A stretch of 43,880 nt of DNA from Actinomadura sp. HBU206391 (lineage in GTDB: Bacteria > Actinomycetota > Actinomycetes > Streptosporangiales > Streptosporangiaceae): the NCBI RefSeq assembly GCF_014323665.1, contig NZ_JABVEB010000041.1, positions 1 to 43,880 of the forward strand, written 5' to 3'. This document shows, in pieces, positions 1-8,107 of this stretch. The position numbers and the translations under genes are program-made. A model generated the notes under the pieces. The model saw nothing but the letters and a program-made list of their open reading frames with translations, made no database searches and was not told the DNA's origin. Within the stretch, counting starts at the first letter, position 1, and every line of letters begins with the position of its first letter.

Positions 1-983
1 TCATCCGGCATACCAACGGCACACCCGTGATCACCCTGTGCTGCGCGCCCGACTGGATGAAGGGCGGGCCCCAGGGCCGGACCGACTGGTCGCGGCTCGA
101 GGAGGCGCCCTACCCGCGCTACTACGACGAGTACGCCGAGCTGGCGGTGAAGGTCGCGCGGCGCTATCCCGACGTGAGGTACTACGCGGTCTGGAACGAG
201 TTCAAGGGCTTCTTCGACGAGAGACGCAACCGCTGGGACGCCGAGTCCTACACCGTGCTCTACAACAAGGTCTACAGCGCCTTGAAGTCGGTGAACCGGC
301 ATATCAAGGTCGGTGGGCCGTATGTCCCCATGAACGGTTACTCACCGGAATGGCAGGGGCCGCCCTCGGCGGTGCGCGGGCCATGGGGGAGCGTCGACCA
401 GCGCGCGCTCGACGCGGTCGACTACTGGATCAAGCACAAGAAGGGCGCGGACTTCGTCGCCGTGGACGGGTCCACCGTCTCGGAGGACCGCGGGCTGCGC
501 CCGGACGAGTTCACGGCGCTGGGCAAGTTCTCGGCCATCACGCGCTGGCTGCGCGGGCGGGCGGACGGGCTGCCGGTGTGGTGGGCGGAATGGTATGTCG
601 CGCCCGAACACAGTACGTGGTCGGACCGGCGGCGGGACGCCGTGCACACCGCGGCAATGATGGAGTTCGCCCGCAGTGGCGCGGCGACGGCCCTCTACTG
701 GAATCCGCAGCGCGGGTCGCCGGGAAACTGCCCGGGCTGCCTGTGGTCCCCTGGTGCCGGCGGTGAGGTGACCCCGGCTCTCAGCATGATCCAGAGGTTC
801 GCCCGGTGGTTCCCGCCGGGCACCAAGCTGATGGACGTCTCTGCGACCCCCGCCTCCGTCCGTGTGCTCGCCCAGAAGCGGCACATGGTCGTCGTCAACA
901 CCACGGACAAGCCCACGACGGCGACGGTCGACGGTAAGCGGATGCGGCTCAGCGGCTACAAGGTCCGCTGGGCCGACCGATAG
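1..983 (+). CDS. Clan-A glycoside hydrolase, 5'-truncated (GH39-like)
   Basis: The reading frame is open to the left edge (codon phase begins at base 3), so the N-terminus and any signal peptide lie outside the window. About 326 residues are visible. The sequence looks like a TIM-barrel retaining glycosidase of clan A: the W-N-E-F motif (Glu codon 198-200) fits the acid/base, and W-W-A-E-W-Y (Glu codon 588-590) fits the nucleophile strand. A small beta-sandwich-like tail ends in GYKVRWADR. The closest pattern I can name is GH39 or a related xylosidase or glycosidase; the substrate cannot be read from the sequence. The stop lies 8 bp before the P450 start, so the two are probably cotranscribed. 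The polysaccharide operon on the other strand nearby suggests a role in trimming or remodelling a surface glycan, which is inference. Confidence 0.7.
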   Translation, partial: IRHTNGTPVITLCCAPDWMKGGPQGRTDWSRLEEAPYPRYYDEYAELAVKVARRYPDVRYYAVWNEFKGFFDERRNRWDAESYTVLYNKVYSALKSVNRHIKVGGPYVPMNGYSPEWQGPPSAVRGPWGSVDQRALDAVDYWIKHKKGADFVAVDGSTVSEDRGLRPDEFTALGKFSAITRWLRGRADGLPVWWAEWYVAPEHSTWSDRRRDAVHTAAMMEFARSGAATALYWNPQRGSPGNCPGCLWSPGAGGEVTPALSMIQRFARWFPPGTKLMDVSATPASVRVLAQKRHMVVVNTTDKPTTATVDGKRMRLSGYKVRWADR

Positions 984-991
984 GACAGCCC

Positions 992-2263
992 GTGGCCCTG
1001 GACTCGGCCGCCGCCGACATCGATCTGGTGAGCATGGACTTCTGGGCCCGCCCGCCCGCCGATCGGCTCGCCGCGTTCGCCCGGCTGCGGGCGCTCGACC
1101 GGCCGGTGTTCTTCCCGGAACCGAGAGTGCCCCTGGTCCGGGCGGGGCACGGCTTTTACGCGCTCGTACGGCACGCGGACGTCGTGACGGCCAGCCGGCA
1201 CGCGAAGGTCTTCAGCAGCGAGCCCGCCGCGACGTCGCCGGAACCGCCGCCCTGGCTCTCGCTCGTCCTCGGCACGCCCATGGTGAACATGGACGACCCG
1301 CGGCACGCACGGCTTCGCCGGATCGTCTCTCGCGCGTTCAGCCCCAAGATGCTCGACCGGTTGCGTGAGGACATCGAGGCGACTGCGGCGCGCATCGCCG
1401 ACGACCTCGGCGCGCACGGCGCGCACGACTTCGTGACCCAGGTGGCGGCCCGGCTGCCCATTCACGTCATCGCCGCGATGATGGGCGTTCCGGAGCATCT
1501 GCGTCCCCGCGTGCTGAGGCACATCGACGCCATGACGGAGTACTCCGGGGTACGCGGCTCGCTGGCGAGCCCGCGCACGCTGCGCCTGCTCGGCGGGAAC
1601 CTCGCGGCCATCGGCCGACTGCACCGCCTCGTCGCACGCCTCGGCCGCGAGCGGCTGCGCGAGCCGGCCGGCGACCTGGTGTCGGCGCTGGTGAACGCCA
1701 ACGTGGACGGCGAGGCGCTGTCGATGCGGGAACTGGGCTCGTTCTTCGATCTGCTGCTCGTCGCGGGCAACGAGACCACCCGTAACGCGCTCGCCCACGG
1801 CCTGAAGCTGTTCACCGACAACCCTGGCCAGCGCGATCTGCTGCTGTCGGACTACGAGGGCCGCGCCGCCGGTGCGATCGAGGAGATCGTCCGCTGTTCG
1901 TCGCCGATCATCCAGTTCCGCCGTACGCTCACGCGCGAGCACGAGTTCGCCGGGCACACGATCGCGCCGGGCGACAAGGTCGTGCTCTTCTACATCTCGG
2001 CCAACCGGGACGAGACGGTGTTCGAGGACCCGGACGCCTTCGACATCACCCGGTCGCCCAACCCCCATGTCGGCTTCGGCGGCCCGGGCCCGCACCTGTG
2101 TCTCGGCGCGCATCTGGCGAGGATGGAGCTGAGGGTGATGTTCCGTGAGCTCTTCGAGAGGTTCCCCGGGATCGGCGCCGTCGGTGAACCCGAGTACCTG
2201 CTCTCCAACTTCGACAACGGGATCAGGCGTCAGCCGTTCACCCTGCGGGCAGGGCCGGCCTGA
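992..2263 (+). CDS. Cytochrome P450, CYP125/CYP124/CYP142-like
   Basis: 423 aa, GTG start 8 bp after the hydrolase stop, with AGGA just upstream. P450 landmarks are in order: MDDPRHARLRRIVSRAF (C-helix region), the I-helix AGNETT, the K-helix E-x-x-R in EEIVR, and the haem loop FGGPGPHLCLG with the Cys ligand at residue 370. The haem loop spacing, the C-helix segment and the YLLSNFDNGIRRQPF tail resemble bacterial CYP125/124/142 enzymes, which hydroxylate sterol side chains or branched lipids. That assignment is by motif only. No ferredoxin or ferredoxin reductase is adjacent, so electrons must come from elsewhere. The gene converges on the - strand operon, with its stop 7 bp from the end of the small membrane protein. 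Pairing with a glycosidase is unusual; substrate unknown. Confidence 0.9.
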   Translation: MALDSAAADIDLVSMDFWARPPADRLAAFARLRALDRPVFFPEPRVPLVRAGHGFYALVRHADVVTASRHAKVFSSEPAATSPEPPPWLSLVLGTPMVNMDDPRHARLRRIVSRAFSPKMLDRLREDIEATAARIADDLGAHGAHDFVTQVAARLPIHVIAAMMGVPEHLRPRVLRHIDAMTEYSGVRGSLASPRTLRLLGGNLAAIGRLHRLVARLGRERLREPAGDLVSALVNANVDGEALSMRELGSFFDLLLVAGNETTRNALAHGLKLFTDNPGQRDLLLSDYEGRAAGAIEEIVRCSSPIIQFRRTLTREHEFAGHTIAPGDKVVLFYISANRDETVFEDPDAFDITRSPNPHVGFGGPGPHLCLGAHLARMELRVMFRELFERFPGIGAVGEPEYLLSNFDNGIRRQPFTLRAGPA

Positions 2264-2270
2264 GGCGGGG

Positions 2271-2507
2271 TCAGTGCCGGATCCGAGAGACGCCCAGCAG
2301 CGCGGCCGAGATCACCGTGACGGCGGCCAGCCCGCCACCCGGTGACCACAGCGAGGTCACCAGCATGACCTCGGCCACCAGCGCGACGATGACGAGACCG
2401 CCCGTCGCCGAGACGACGGCCCGGCCGGCCGGATCCAGTCCGGGCAGCAGTGCCGCGCAGGCGGCGGTCGGCGCTGTGACCAGCAACAGCAGCAAAATCA
2501 CGGTCAT
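2271..2507 (-). CDS. Small three-span membrane protein
   Basis: 78 aa, ATG start with a GAGGG element upstream. It is almost entirely hydrophobic: a segment at residues 1-20, a second at about 32-54 and a third at about 59-75, ending in SRIRH. It is the last gene of the polysaccharide operon, 27 bp after the stop of the large membrane protein. I do not recognise a family. Its position suggests an accessory of the polysaccharide export or polymerisation machinery, but that is only context. The short ORF is kept because its start has a plausible ribosome-binding site and its composition is coherent with membrane segments. Confidence 0.6.
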   Translation of the reverse strand: MTVILLLLLVTAPTAACAALLPGLDPAGRAVVSATGGLVIVALVAEVMLVTSLWSPGGGLAAVTVISAALLGVSRIRH

Positions 2508-2534
2508 GTCGGCCCTCGAGGTCGGTGGGTGTGG

Positions 2535-4889
2535 TCAGTGCAGGATCATGAAGCGTTCGACGACGACTGCGATCAGGCCGGCCAGCAGCGGGACGGCCAG
2601 CACCGTGTAGGGACGCAGCCTCCGTCTGCCAGGCGCCGTCCGCAGCCGCCGCAGTTCCCGCGCGATCAGCAGCCCCAGCAGTACGGGGAGATAGACCACG
2701 CCCGCGGGGGTCCATGGCGTCAGGCCGATGCTCAGCCGCGCCGCCGGCCGCAGCGGAGGATCCGGCTGCGGTGGCGGCGACCGCAGCGCGAACACCGCGG
2801 CGTCCGGGTCGGCGAAGACGACCTGAAGGTCGCGCGACTGCGACAGGGCCGCGCGCAGCCGGGCGCTGTACGAGACCGGCAGGCCGCCGCTGAGATCGAG
2901 GTAGGCCTCGTGGCCGCGGGTGGTCACGAAGAAGCCGGTCTGGCCCTGCTCGCGCAGTTGCGCCGTGATCGCCTCGACATCGCCGGCTGGATCGAGGGAC
3001 GTCTGGAGCACCGGATACCCGAAGCGCTCGTAGCCGTGATGGCTCCACGGCATCACCGGGAAGCCACTTGCGGTGGTGTCCTCCGCGGTGAGCCAGACGA
3101 CGTCGATCGCACCTTTGGGGCGCCGTTCGAGTATCGCGTCGAACGCCTTGACCTCGCCCGGCCGGACCCGCTCGAACCGCTCGTTGCCGAACCGTACGAG
3201 CACGAACCCGAAGACGAGCACAAGCGCCAGCGCGCCCGCGGCGAACATCGGGACGGTGTCCCGGAGCCGGAGCCGGAGCCGTGGCCGTCGTCGAGCCGCC
3301 GCTGCGACGACCGGCGCGGTGCGCGAGTCGGGCGCCGGGTCGCCGACCGGGCCGACGGTCCGCGCCGGGAAGAAGAGGTAGGACGTGAGGATGCAGGCAC
3401 CGGGCAGCATGAAGAAGTAGGTGCGCAGTGCGATCTCTCCGCCGTAGCTCTGCAGACCGAAAGAGGCGAACGGCGCGAGCAGCAGCACCAGGGCGACGCG
3501 GTCGTCGGTCCGCCGGGCGCGCCGCCGCAACAGGCCCAACAGGGCCAGGAGCGAGACCAGGACCGCCAGCGCGACCCTGGCGAACTGCACTCTCGCGAGC
3601 TCGGCGCTGCCGTCCGTGATCCGCTGGCCGACACTGGCCGACAGGTTGGTGCCGAGCCGTCCCACCCCACCGAGCACCTCGTTCAGATGTCCCGCCCAGT
3701 AGGCACGTGTCATGAAGCTGAGCCACGCCACGAAGACGACCGCGCCGAGCAGCGGCAGCCCGCGAAGGGTGCAGCGGCGGGCGAGCACCAACCCGGCAGT
3801 CGTAGCGATCATGAGGAACGGGGTGAGCTGGTGGGCGGCCGTGGCCACCACGCTGACCGCCACCAGCAGGAGGAACAGGACCGCGCGCTCTCGGACGCCG
3901 ATCGGCCGTGGCGGCAGCTCACCGGGCTCCATCGGGCCGAACGTCCAGTCGTAGGCACGCCAGAACCGCCCGGTGCGACGCGCGCCCGGGCTGCGGCGGC
4001 GGCGGCCCTGTCCCCGGATGGTGGCCGGGGGCGGCCGGAACCAGTTCAGCAGGATCGCGACCCAGCACAGGTACAGCAGGTAACCGAAGGCCTGGGGGGA
4101 CAGGTAGTCCTGGCCGACCCAGTTCGCCACCGGGAACAGCCAGGCGGCGAACCACTTGGCCCGCCAGCTCGCCTGCAGCGTCCGGAGGATCAGGGCGAAG
4201 GGGCCGAGGTAGAGGAGATTGGTCACCACCGGTGCCCAGTGCAGCACCGGTTCCAGGTCGTCCTGGCCGATCGCTTTGGTCGCGAAACCGACGAGGGCGA
4301 AGAAGCCCGGCCAGTTGAAGCGCGCGTCCAGCATGGTGTCCACGCCGTGGGTGCGCGTGATGTATTCGATGAACCCCGCGTGCTGCCAGGCGGTGGGAAA
4401 GCGCGCCACCGGCTCCAGGGCCTGGGCCAGCGCGTGCAGCGAGACGGCCATGCCCAGCAGCTGTGCGGTCAGCAGCACCGGGCGTGGCCGGCTCAGCGCC
4501 AGCGTGATGAGGAAGTTCGCGGTCAGCACCGCCACGCCGAGCAGGGTCAGCGCCGGCAGCACCGAGATCACCCCGTAGCCGCTCATGGTGTCGAGCCGCA
4601 CTCCGCGCAGCGGCAGCCAGAACAACGCCAGCCCCAGCACGAGGAGCAGGCAGACCACGATCGCGGAGTACGGCAGGCCGCCGGTCCGCACGCCGCTCGC
4701 CCGGGACCCGGGTCGCCCGGCTCCGGACCGCCGGTCGCTCCGGCGCCCGATTCTCCGCCGCCCGATTCTCCGCCGTGCGGGCGACCGGGTCGTGGCCGGT
4801 CTCGCGGTGGTGCGGGTCGCCGTGGACCCCGTCCCCGCGGTGAGGGTCCCGGCCGTGTGCGTCTCGGTCCGCCGCGGCCCGCGGGGCAT
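2535..4889 (-). CDS. Large polytopic membrane protein, candidate polysaccharide polymerase or transferase
   Basis: About 784 aa. The first 75 residues are Arg/Thr-rich and low in complexity, followed by 12 or more hydrophobic segments from about residue 78 (AIVVCLLLVLGLALFWL) to the C-terminus, with an extracytoplasmic-looking domain of about 180 residues before the last two spans (FERVRPGEVKAFDAI onward). No glycosyltransferase motif was recognised. Architecture and position after the flippase fit a Wzy-like polymerase or a GT-C-type transferase. ATG at 4889 falls 2 bp after the flippase stop. An in-frame TTG at 4898 is better spaced from AAGGAG (4905-4910) and would overlap the flippase, so the true start may be TTG. 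Function is inferred from context. Confidence 0.75.
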   Translation of the reverse strand: MPRGPRRTETHTAGTLTAGTGSTATRTTARPATTRSPARRRIGRRRIGRRSDRRSGAGRPGSRASGVRTGGLPYSAIVVCLLLVLGLALFWLPLRGVRLDTMSGYGVISVLPALTLLGVAVLTANFLITLALSRPRPVLLTAQLLGMAVSLHALAQALEPVARFPTAWQHAGFIEYITRTHGVDTMLDARFNWPGFFALVGFATKAIGQDDLEPVLHWAPVVTNLLYLGPFALILRTLQASWRAKWFAAWLFPVANWVGQDYLSPQAFGYLLYLCWVAILLNWFRPPPATIRGQGRRRRSPGARRTGRFWRAYDWTFGPMEPGELPPRPIGVRERAVLFLLLVAVSVVATAAHQLTPFLMIATTAGLVLARRCTLRGLPLLGAVVFVAWLSFMTRAYWAGHLNEVLGGVGRLGTNLSASVGQRITDGSAELARVQFARVALAVLVSLLALLGLLRRRARRTDDRVALVLLLAPFASFGLQSYGGEIALRTYFFMLPGACILTSYLFFPARTVGPVGDPAPDSRTAPVVAAAARRRPRLRLRLRDTVPMFAAGALALVLVFGFVLVRFGNERFERVRPGEVKAFDAILERRPKGAIDVVWLTAEDTTASGFPVMPWSHHGYERFGYPVLQTSLDPAGDVEAITAQLREQGQTGFFVTTRGHEAYLDLSGGLPVSYSARLRAALSQSRDLQVVFADPDAAVFALRSPPPQPDPPLRPAARLSIGLTPWTPAGVVYLPVLLGLLIARELRRLRTAPGRRRLRPYTVLAVPLLAGLIAVVVERFMILH

Positions 4890-4891
4890 CG

Positions 4892-6262
4892 TCAGCAAGC
4901 GGCTCTCCTTGGACCGTTGGCCGCCCGGTCGTCTCCCGGGGAGGCGGCGCGGCGCAGGGCGGGGAAGACGGCGACGGCGATGGCCGCGTGCACGAACAGC
5001 ACGCCCACGCCCGTGCCGATGAGGATCGATTCGGTGGGCACCACGAGCACCACCGCGAGCGTGCCGAGGAGACGGGCGCCCTGGATGACCGCGATCCCGC
5101 GGGTGCGTGACCGTACCCTCAGCACACCGAGGTAGAGCTCGATGACGGCCTTCGGGAGCGTGGCGGCGGCCAGCAACTGCAGCAGTGGCGCACCCTGGGC
5201 GGCGTAGCCGGGGCCGAACACCTCCAGCGCGAACGGGCAACAGACGATGGTCAGCGCCGACACGGGGACCAGGAGCGTCACCGTGCGCCGCAGGGCCGCC
5301 CGCACCTTCTCGGCGAATCGGGTGTCGTCGAAGGCGCCCTCGACGGTGAGCGACATCGCCATCGTGATCGACAGCAGGTTCAGCATCATGCCGAGCACCC
5401 ACGCCATCGTGAAGTAGGCGTTGGTGCGCGGATCGATCTGGGCCGCGACGACGACCGGGACGAGGTTGATCGTCGCGTGGGCGAACAGCCCGCCCAGGTA
5501 GTCGCCGCCGACATAGTGTGCGATCTCGGCACTCGTGGGACGTGGCCGGCGTCCGTCGGTCGCCCGGGCGTGAGCCGGGATCAGCCGGCGGAAGATGAAG
5601 AGGTTCACCGGTGCCAGTGACACGATCACCGGGAGCATCCAGGAGAGGCCCACGCCCTCGCGCGGCAGCGCCGCGGCGAAGGCCACCAGCAGCACCACCT
5701 TCACCAGGCCGAAGACGGTGTTCTCAATCGGCACCCAGTGCGCGCGGCGCAGCCCGGTGAAGACCGCGTCCTGCTGGGTGAAGAGATTCCACGCGAAGGC
5801 CATCACGAGGAACCACAGCCCTGGTCCGAGGCCGTGCAGGTGCGCGAACGACGGCCCCCACCAGTCCAGCGTGACCAGGAAGCCGAGCGCGATGACGACG
5901 GCGGCGCCGGAGCCGACGGCATAGCTGGTGGCGACGAACGCCCCGGTGGCCTGGCCGGTCTGCGGAATGAACCGGATCAGCATGAAGTTCAGCGCGGTCA
6001 GGCCGCCGACGAACATGACGGCCTGGATGACGGCCCAGTTCCGGCCCACGTCGGCGGGGTCGTAGTGACGGGCGGCGAGGAACCAGTAGCCGAGCCCCAG
6101 CACTCCGGTGATCCCGCCGTTGGCCATCAGCGCGTAGGCATTGCGGAACAGCGGGTTGGACAGCTCGGCCGCCACGCCGGCTCGCGCGGTGGCCCGCGCC
6201 GCCGAACCGCGCGCCGCGACATCACGGCCAGGTGGGGAGGCCGCGGGGGTGAGATCAGACAT
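4892..6262 (-). CDS. Polysaccharide flippase, Wzx/MOP superfamily
   Basis: 456 aa with about 12 to 14 predicted membrane spans after a cytoplasmic N-terminus of about 40 residues. The layout of the first span (NAYALMANGGITGVLGLGYW), the DPADVGR loop and the repeated six-span halves is typical of O-antigen/EPS flippases (RfbX/Wzx, MOP superfamily), which move undecaprenyl-linked oligosaccharide across the membrane. The start overlaps the deacetylase stop by 8 bp, indicating translational coupling. The neighbouring polytopic protein downstream may use its product. Substrate specificity cannot be read from the sequence. Confidence 0.85.
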   Translation of the reverse strand: MSDLTPAASPPGRDVAARGSAARATARAGVAAELSNPLFRNAYALMANGGITGVLGLGYWFLAARHYDPADVGRNWAVIQAVMFVGGLTALNFMLIRFIPQTGQATGAFVATSYAVGSGAAVVIALGFLVTLDWWGPSFAHLHGLGPGLWFLVMAFAWNLFTQQDAVFTGLRRAHWVPIENTVFGLVKVVLLVAFAAALPREGVGLSWMLPVIVSLAPVNLFIFRRLIPAHARATDGRRPRPTSAEIAHYVGGDYLGGLFAHATINLVPVVVAAQIDPRTNAYFTMAWVLGMMLNLLSITMAMSLTVEGAFDDTRFAEKVRAALRRTVTLLVPVSALTIVCCPFALEVFGPGYAAQGAPLLQLLAAATLPKAVIELYLGVLRVRSRTRGIAVIQGARLLGTLAVVLVVPTESILIGTGVGVLFVHAAIAVAVFPALRRAASPGDDRAANGPRRAAC

Positions 6263-7052
6263 CGCGCAGCATTCGCTGGGCCGCGTAGCGCGATCGCCGC
6301 ACGATGGCGTAGCCCTTGGTGAGCGCCCGGTCCAGACGGTAGCCCGGTTCGCCGTCGACGATCCGGCCGAACCGCTCCAGCGAGATGCCGGCCCGGATCG
6401 TCAGCCGGGGCAGCGCCAGCCGGTCGTGCCGGCCCCGCACCGCGACCTCGTTGGCCACCGCGCAGGCACTGCGGTAGCCGGTGTGCAGCACCGCCTGCCG
6501 CACCCGGGCGCTCGAGTAGCCGTAGGGGTAGGCCATCGCCCGCACCTGGACCCCCAGGCGATCCTCGAGCAGGCCCCTGCTGCGGATCAGCTCGTCCCGC
6601 AGACTTCCGCCGGGCAACTGGTCGAGCTGCGGGTGGCTGTGGCTGTGCCCGCCGATCTCGATGCCGTGCGCGGCCGCCTCCCGCGTCTGGCTCCAGTTGA
6701 GCGTCCGGTCCAGCGGCCGGCCGGCCGCGTCCGGTCCCGCGTCGGCCAGCCAGCCGGTCGTGACGAAGACGGTCGCGGTGAACCCCAGATGTTCGAGCAC
6801 GGGCAGCGCCCGCTCGTGGAAGTCCGCGTATCCGTCGTCGAACGTGATCACGATCGGTCTGCCCACCACCTCCGGCGCGGGGCCCGATGCCGCCGGTGGG
6901 GAGAGTGCGGAGAGGGGGACGGGGGTGAGGCCGCGATCCTTGAGGAGGGCCATCTGGTCGGCGAACGCGCTCGGGTGAACGGCGAGCGGGGCGGTCGCCG
7001 CGGGCGGGTGCTCGCTGATCGAGTGGTACATGAGGATCGGAACGCCCGTCAT
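6255..7052 (-). CDS. Polysaccharide deacetylase, NodB/CE4 family
   Basis: 265 aa, without a signal peptide. The N-terminus has the ILMYHSI strand common in this subgroup. The CE4 motif 1 TFDDGY (catalytic and metal-binding Asp pair) is near residue 73, and motif 2 H-S-H-S-H (GGHSHSHPQL) supplies the zinc-binding His pair. MAYPYGYS fits motif 3. The family removes N- or O-acetyl groups from glycans. Lack of a signal peptide suggests action on a lipid-linked intermediate or nucleotide sugar in the cytoplasm. The ATG overlaps the stop of the preceding glycosyltransferase (ATGA, 7049-7052), and the end overlaps the flippase start, so the gene sits inside a coupled operon. Confidence 0.88.
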   Translation of the reverse strand: MTGVPILMYHSISEHPPAATAPLAVHPSAFADQMALLKDRGLTPVPLSALSPPAASGPAPEVVGRPIVITFDDGYADFHERALPVLEHLGFTATVFVTTGWLADAGPDAAGRPLDRTLNWSQTREAAAHGIEIGGHSHSHPQLDQLPGGSLRDELIRSRGLLEDRLGVQVRAMAYPYGYSSARVRQAVLHTGYRSACAVANEVAVRGRHDRLALPRLTIRAGISLERFGRIVDGEPGYRLDRALTKGYAIVRRSRYAAQRMLRDV

Positions 7053-8107
7053 CGCGCCGCCCCCGGCCGTCCGCCGGCCCGTTCGGCGCGGACCGCGCCG
7101 GGCTCAGGAGTGCTCCCGCCCAGGCCGATGGAGCCGGCGGCATAACCGAACGCCGTGCAGGACAGGCCGGTGACGATGGCGGCCGCGCGGCCGAGGCCGC
7201 CGAGGTCGCCGCGCACCGTGTCGCGTAACCCGCGGATCGCGCCGCGCGGCAGGGCGCGGAGCACGTGCGCGCGTTCGCTGGACAGCCCGTCGCGGGCCCC
7301 GACGCTGCGGGTGACGAGCGCCTTGGACAGGCCCTCCGCGTAGCAGCGGGCGCGGAAGTAGCCGAACCGCGCGCGTTCCGGTGGAACCCGGTGCCAGATG
7401 ACCGCGCGGTCGTCGAACAGCATGACGGCACCGGGGCTCCGATGGCCCAGCCGGATGCAGAACTCGGTCTCCTCACAGCCCAGCGGCCTCGGGCCGGAGC
7501 CTCGGCCGATCCCGGTCGTGAAACCACCGGCCAGTTCGAACGCCCCTGCGCGGAACGAGCAGTTGCCGCCCATCAGGTTGCGGACGGGCCCGGGCGAGAG
7601 CCCCCGGTAGGTGCAGCCGACGGTCCAGTCGAACTCCTCGGGGAACCAGCCCGGCCGCCGGCCCGTACCGCCCGCGACGGCGAGGTCGTGGGGGCCGGTG
7701 CCCACGAGTTCGCGGGGGGAGGGGGCGCCCGGCCACAGCGGGATCGTCAGGCCGCCGACCCCGATGACGGAGGGGTCGGCGAAGCCCTCGGCGAAGGCGG
7801 CCAGCCAGCCCGGGGCGGCCACCGCGTCGTCGTCGAGGTAGGCCACCACGTCGCCGCCGGCGAGTTCGGTGCCGGTGTTCTTGCCGCCGGAGAGCCCGCG
7901 CGCGTGCCGGTTCGCGACGACGACGACGTCCGGCAGCGCCGCCTTGAGGCGAACGTGCAGCTCCGGGTGGTGGTCGACGGAAACGATGATCTCGTGGGGT
8001 GCGTGCCGCTGGGTGCGTACGGACGTGACCGCCGCGTGCACGTCGTCCCAACGCTCCTCGGTGAAGGCACAGATGACGACGCTGATCCGGGTACCGGTGC
8101 CGGTCAG
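7049..8107 (-). CDS. Family-2 glycosyltransferase with apparent CTG start
   Basis: About 352 aa. GT-A fold, GT2 family: RISVVICAFTEER is the first beta strand with the nucleotide-binding loop, LSGGKNTG follows, YLDDDAV is the D-x-D-type metal site, and GCEETEFCIRLG carries the acceptor-side acidic pair. A hydrophobic segment close to the C-terminus (AAAIVTGLSCTAFGYAAG) could anchor it to the membrane. No ATG, GTG or TTG lies in frame between the previous gene and the first beta strand. The best start is CTG at 8107, overlapping the TGA of the upstream gene (CTGA) and 8 nt after GAGGAGG (8116-8122). The next in-frame GTG would remove the nucleotide-binding strand. The likely role is adding a sugar to the repeating unit. 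Confidence 0.82.
   Translation of the reverse strand: MTGTGTRISVVICAFTEERWDDVHAAVTSVRTQRHAPHEIIVSVDHHPELHVRLKAALPDVVVVANRHARGLSGGKNTGTELAGGDVVAYLDDDAVAAPGWLAAFAEGFADPSVIGVGGLTIPLWPGAPSPRELVGTGPHDLAVAGGTGRRPGWFPEEFDWTVGCTYRGLSPGPVRNLMGGNCSFRAGAFELAGGFTTGIGRGSGPRPLGCEETEFCIRLGHRSPGAVMLFDDRAVIWHRVPPERARFGYFRARCYAEGLSKALVTRSVGARDGLSSERAHVLRALPRGAIRGLRDTVRGDLGGLGRAAAIVTGLSCTAFGYAAGSIGLGGSTPEPGAVRAERAGGRPGAAR

Noticed and set aside
2529..5135. 868-aa + strand open frame
   Set aside because: It lies antisense to the large membrane protein, is Arg/Gln/Gly/Pro-rich without domain-like sequence, and is a mirror of high-GC codon bias.
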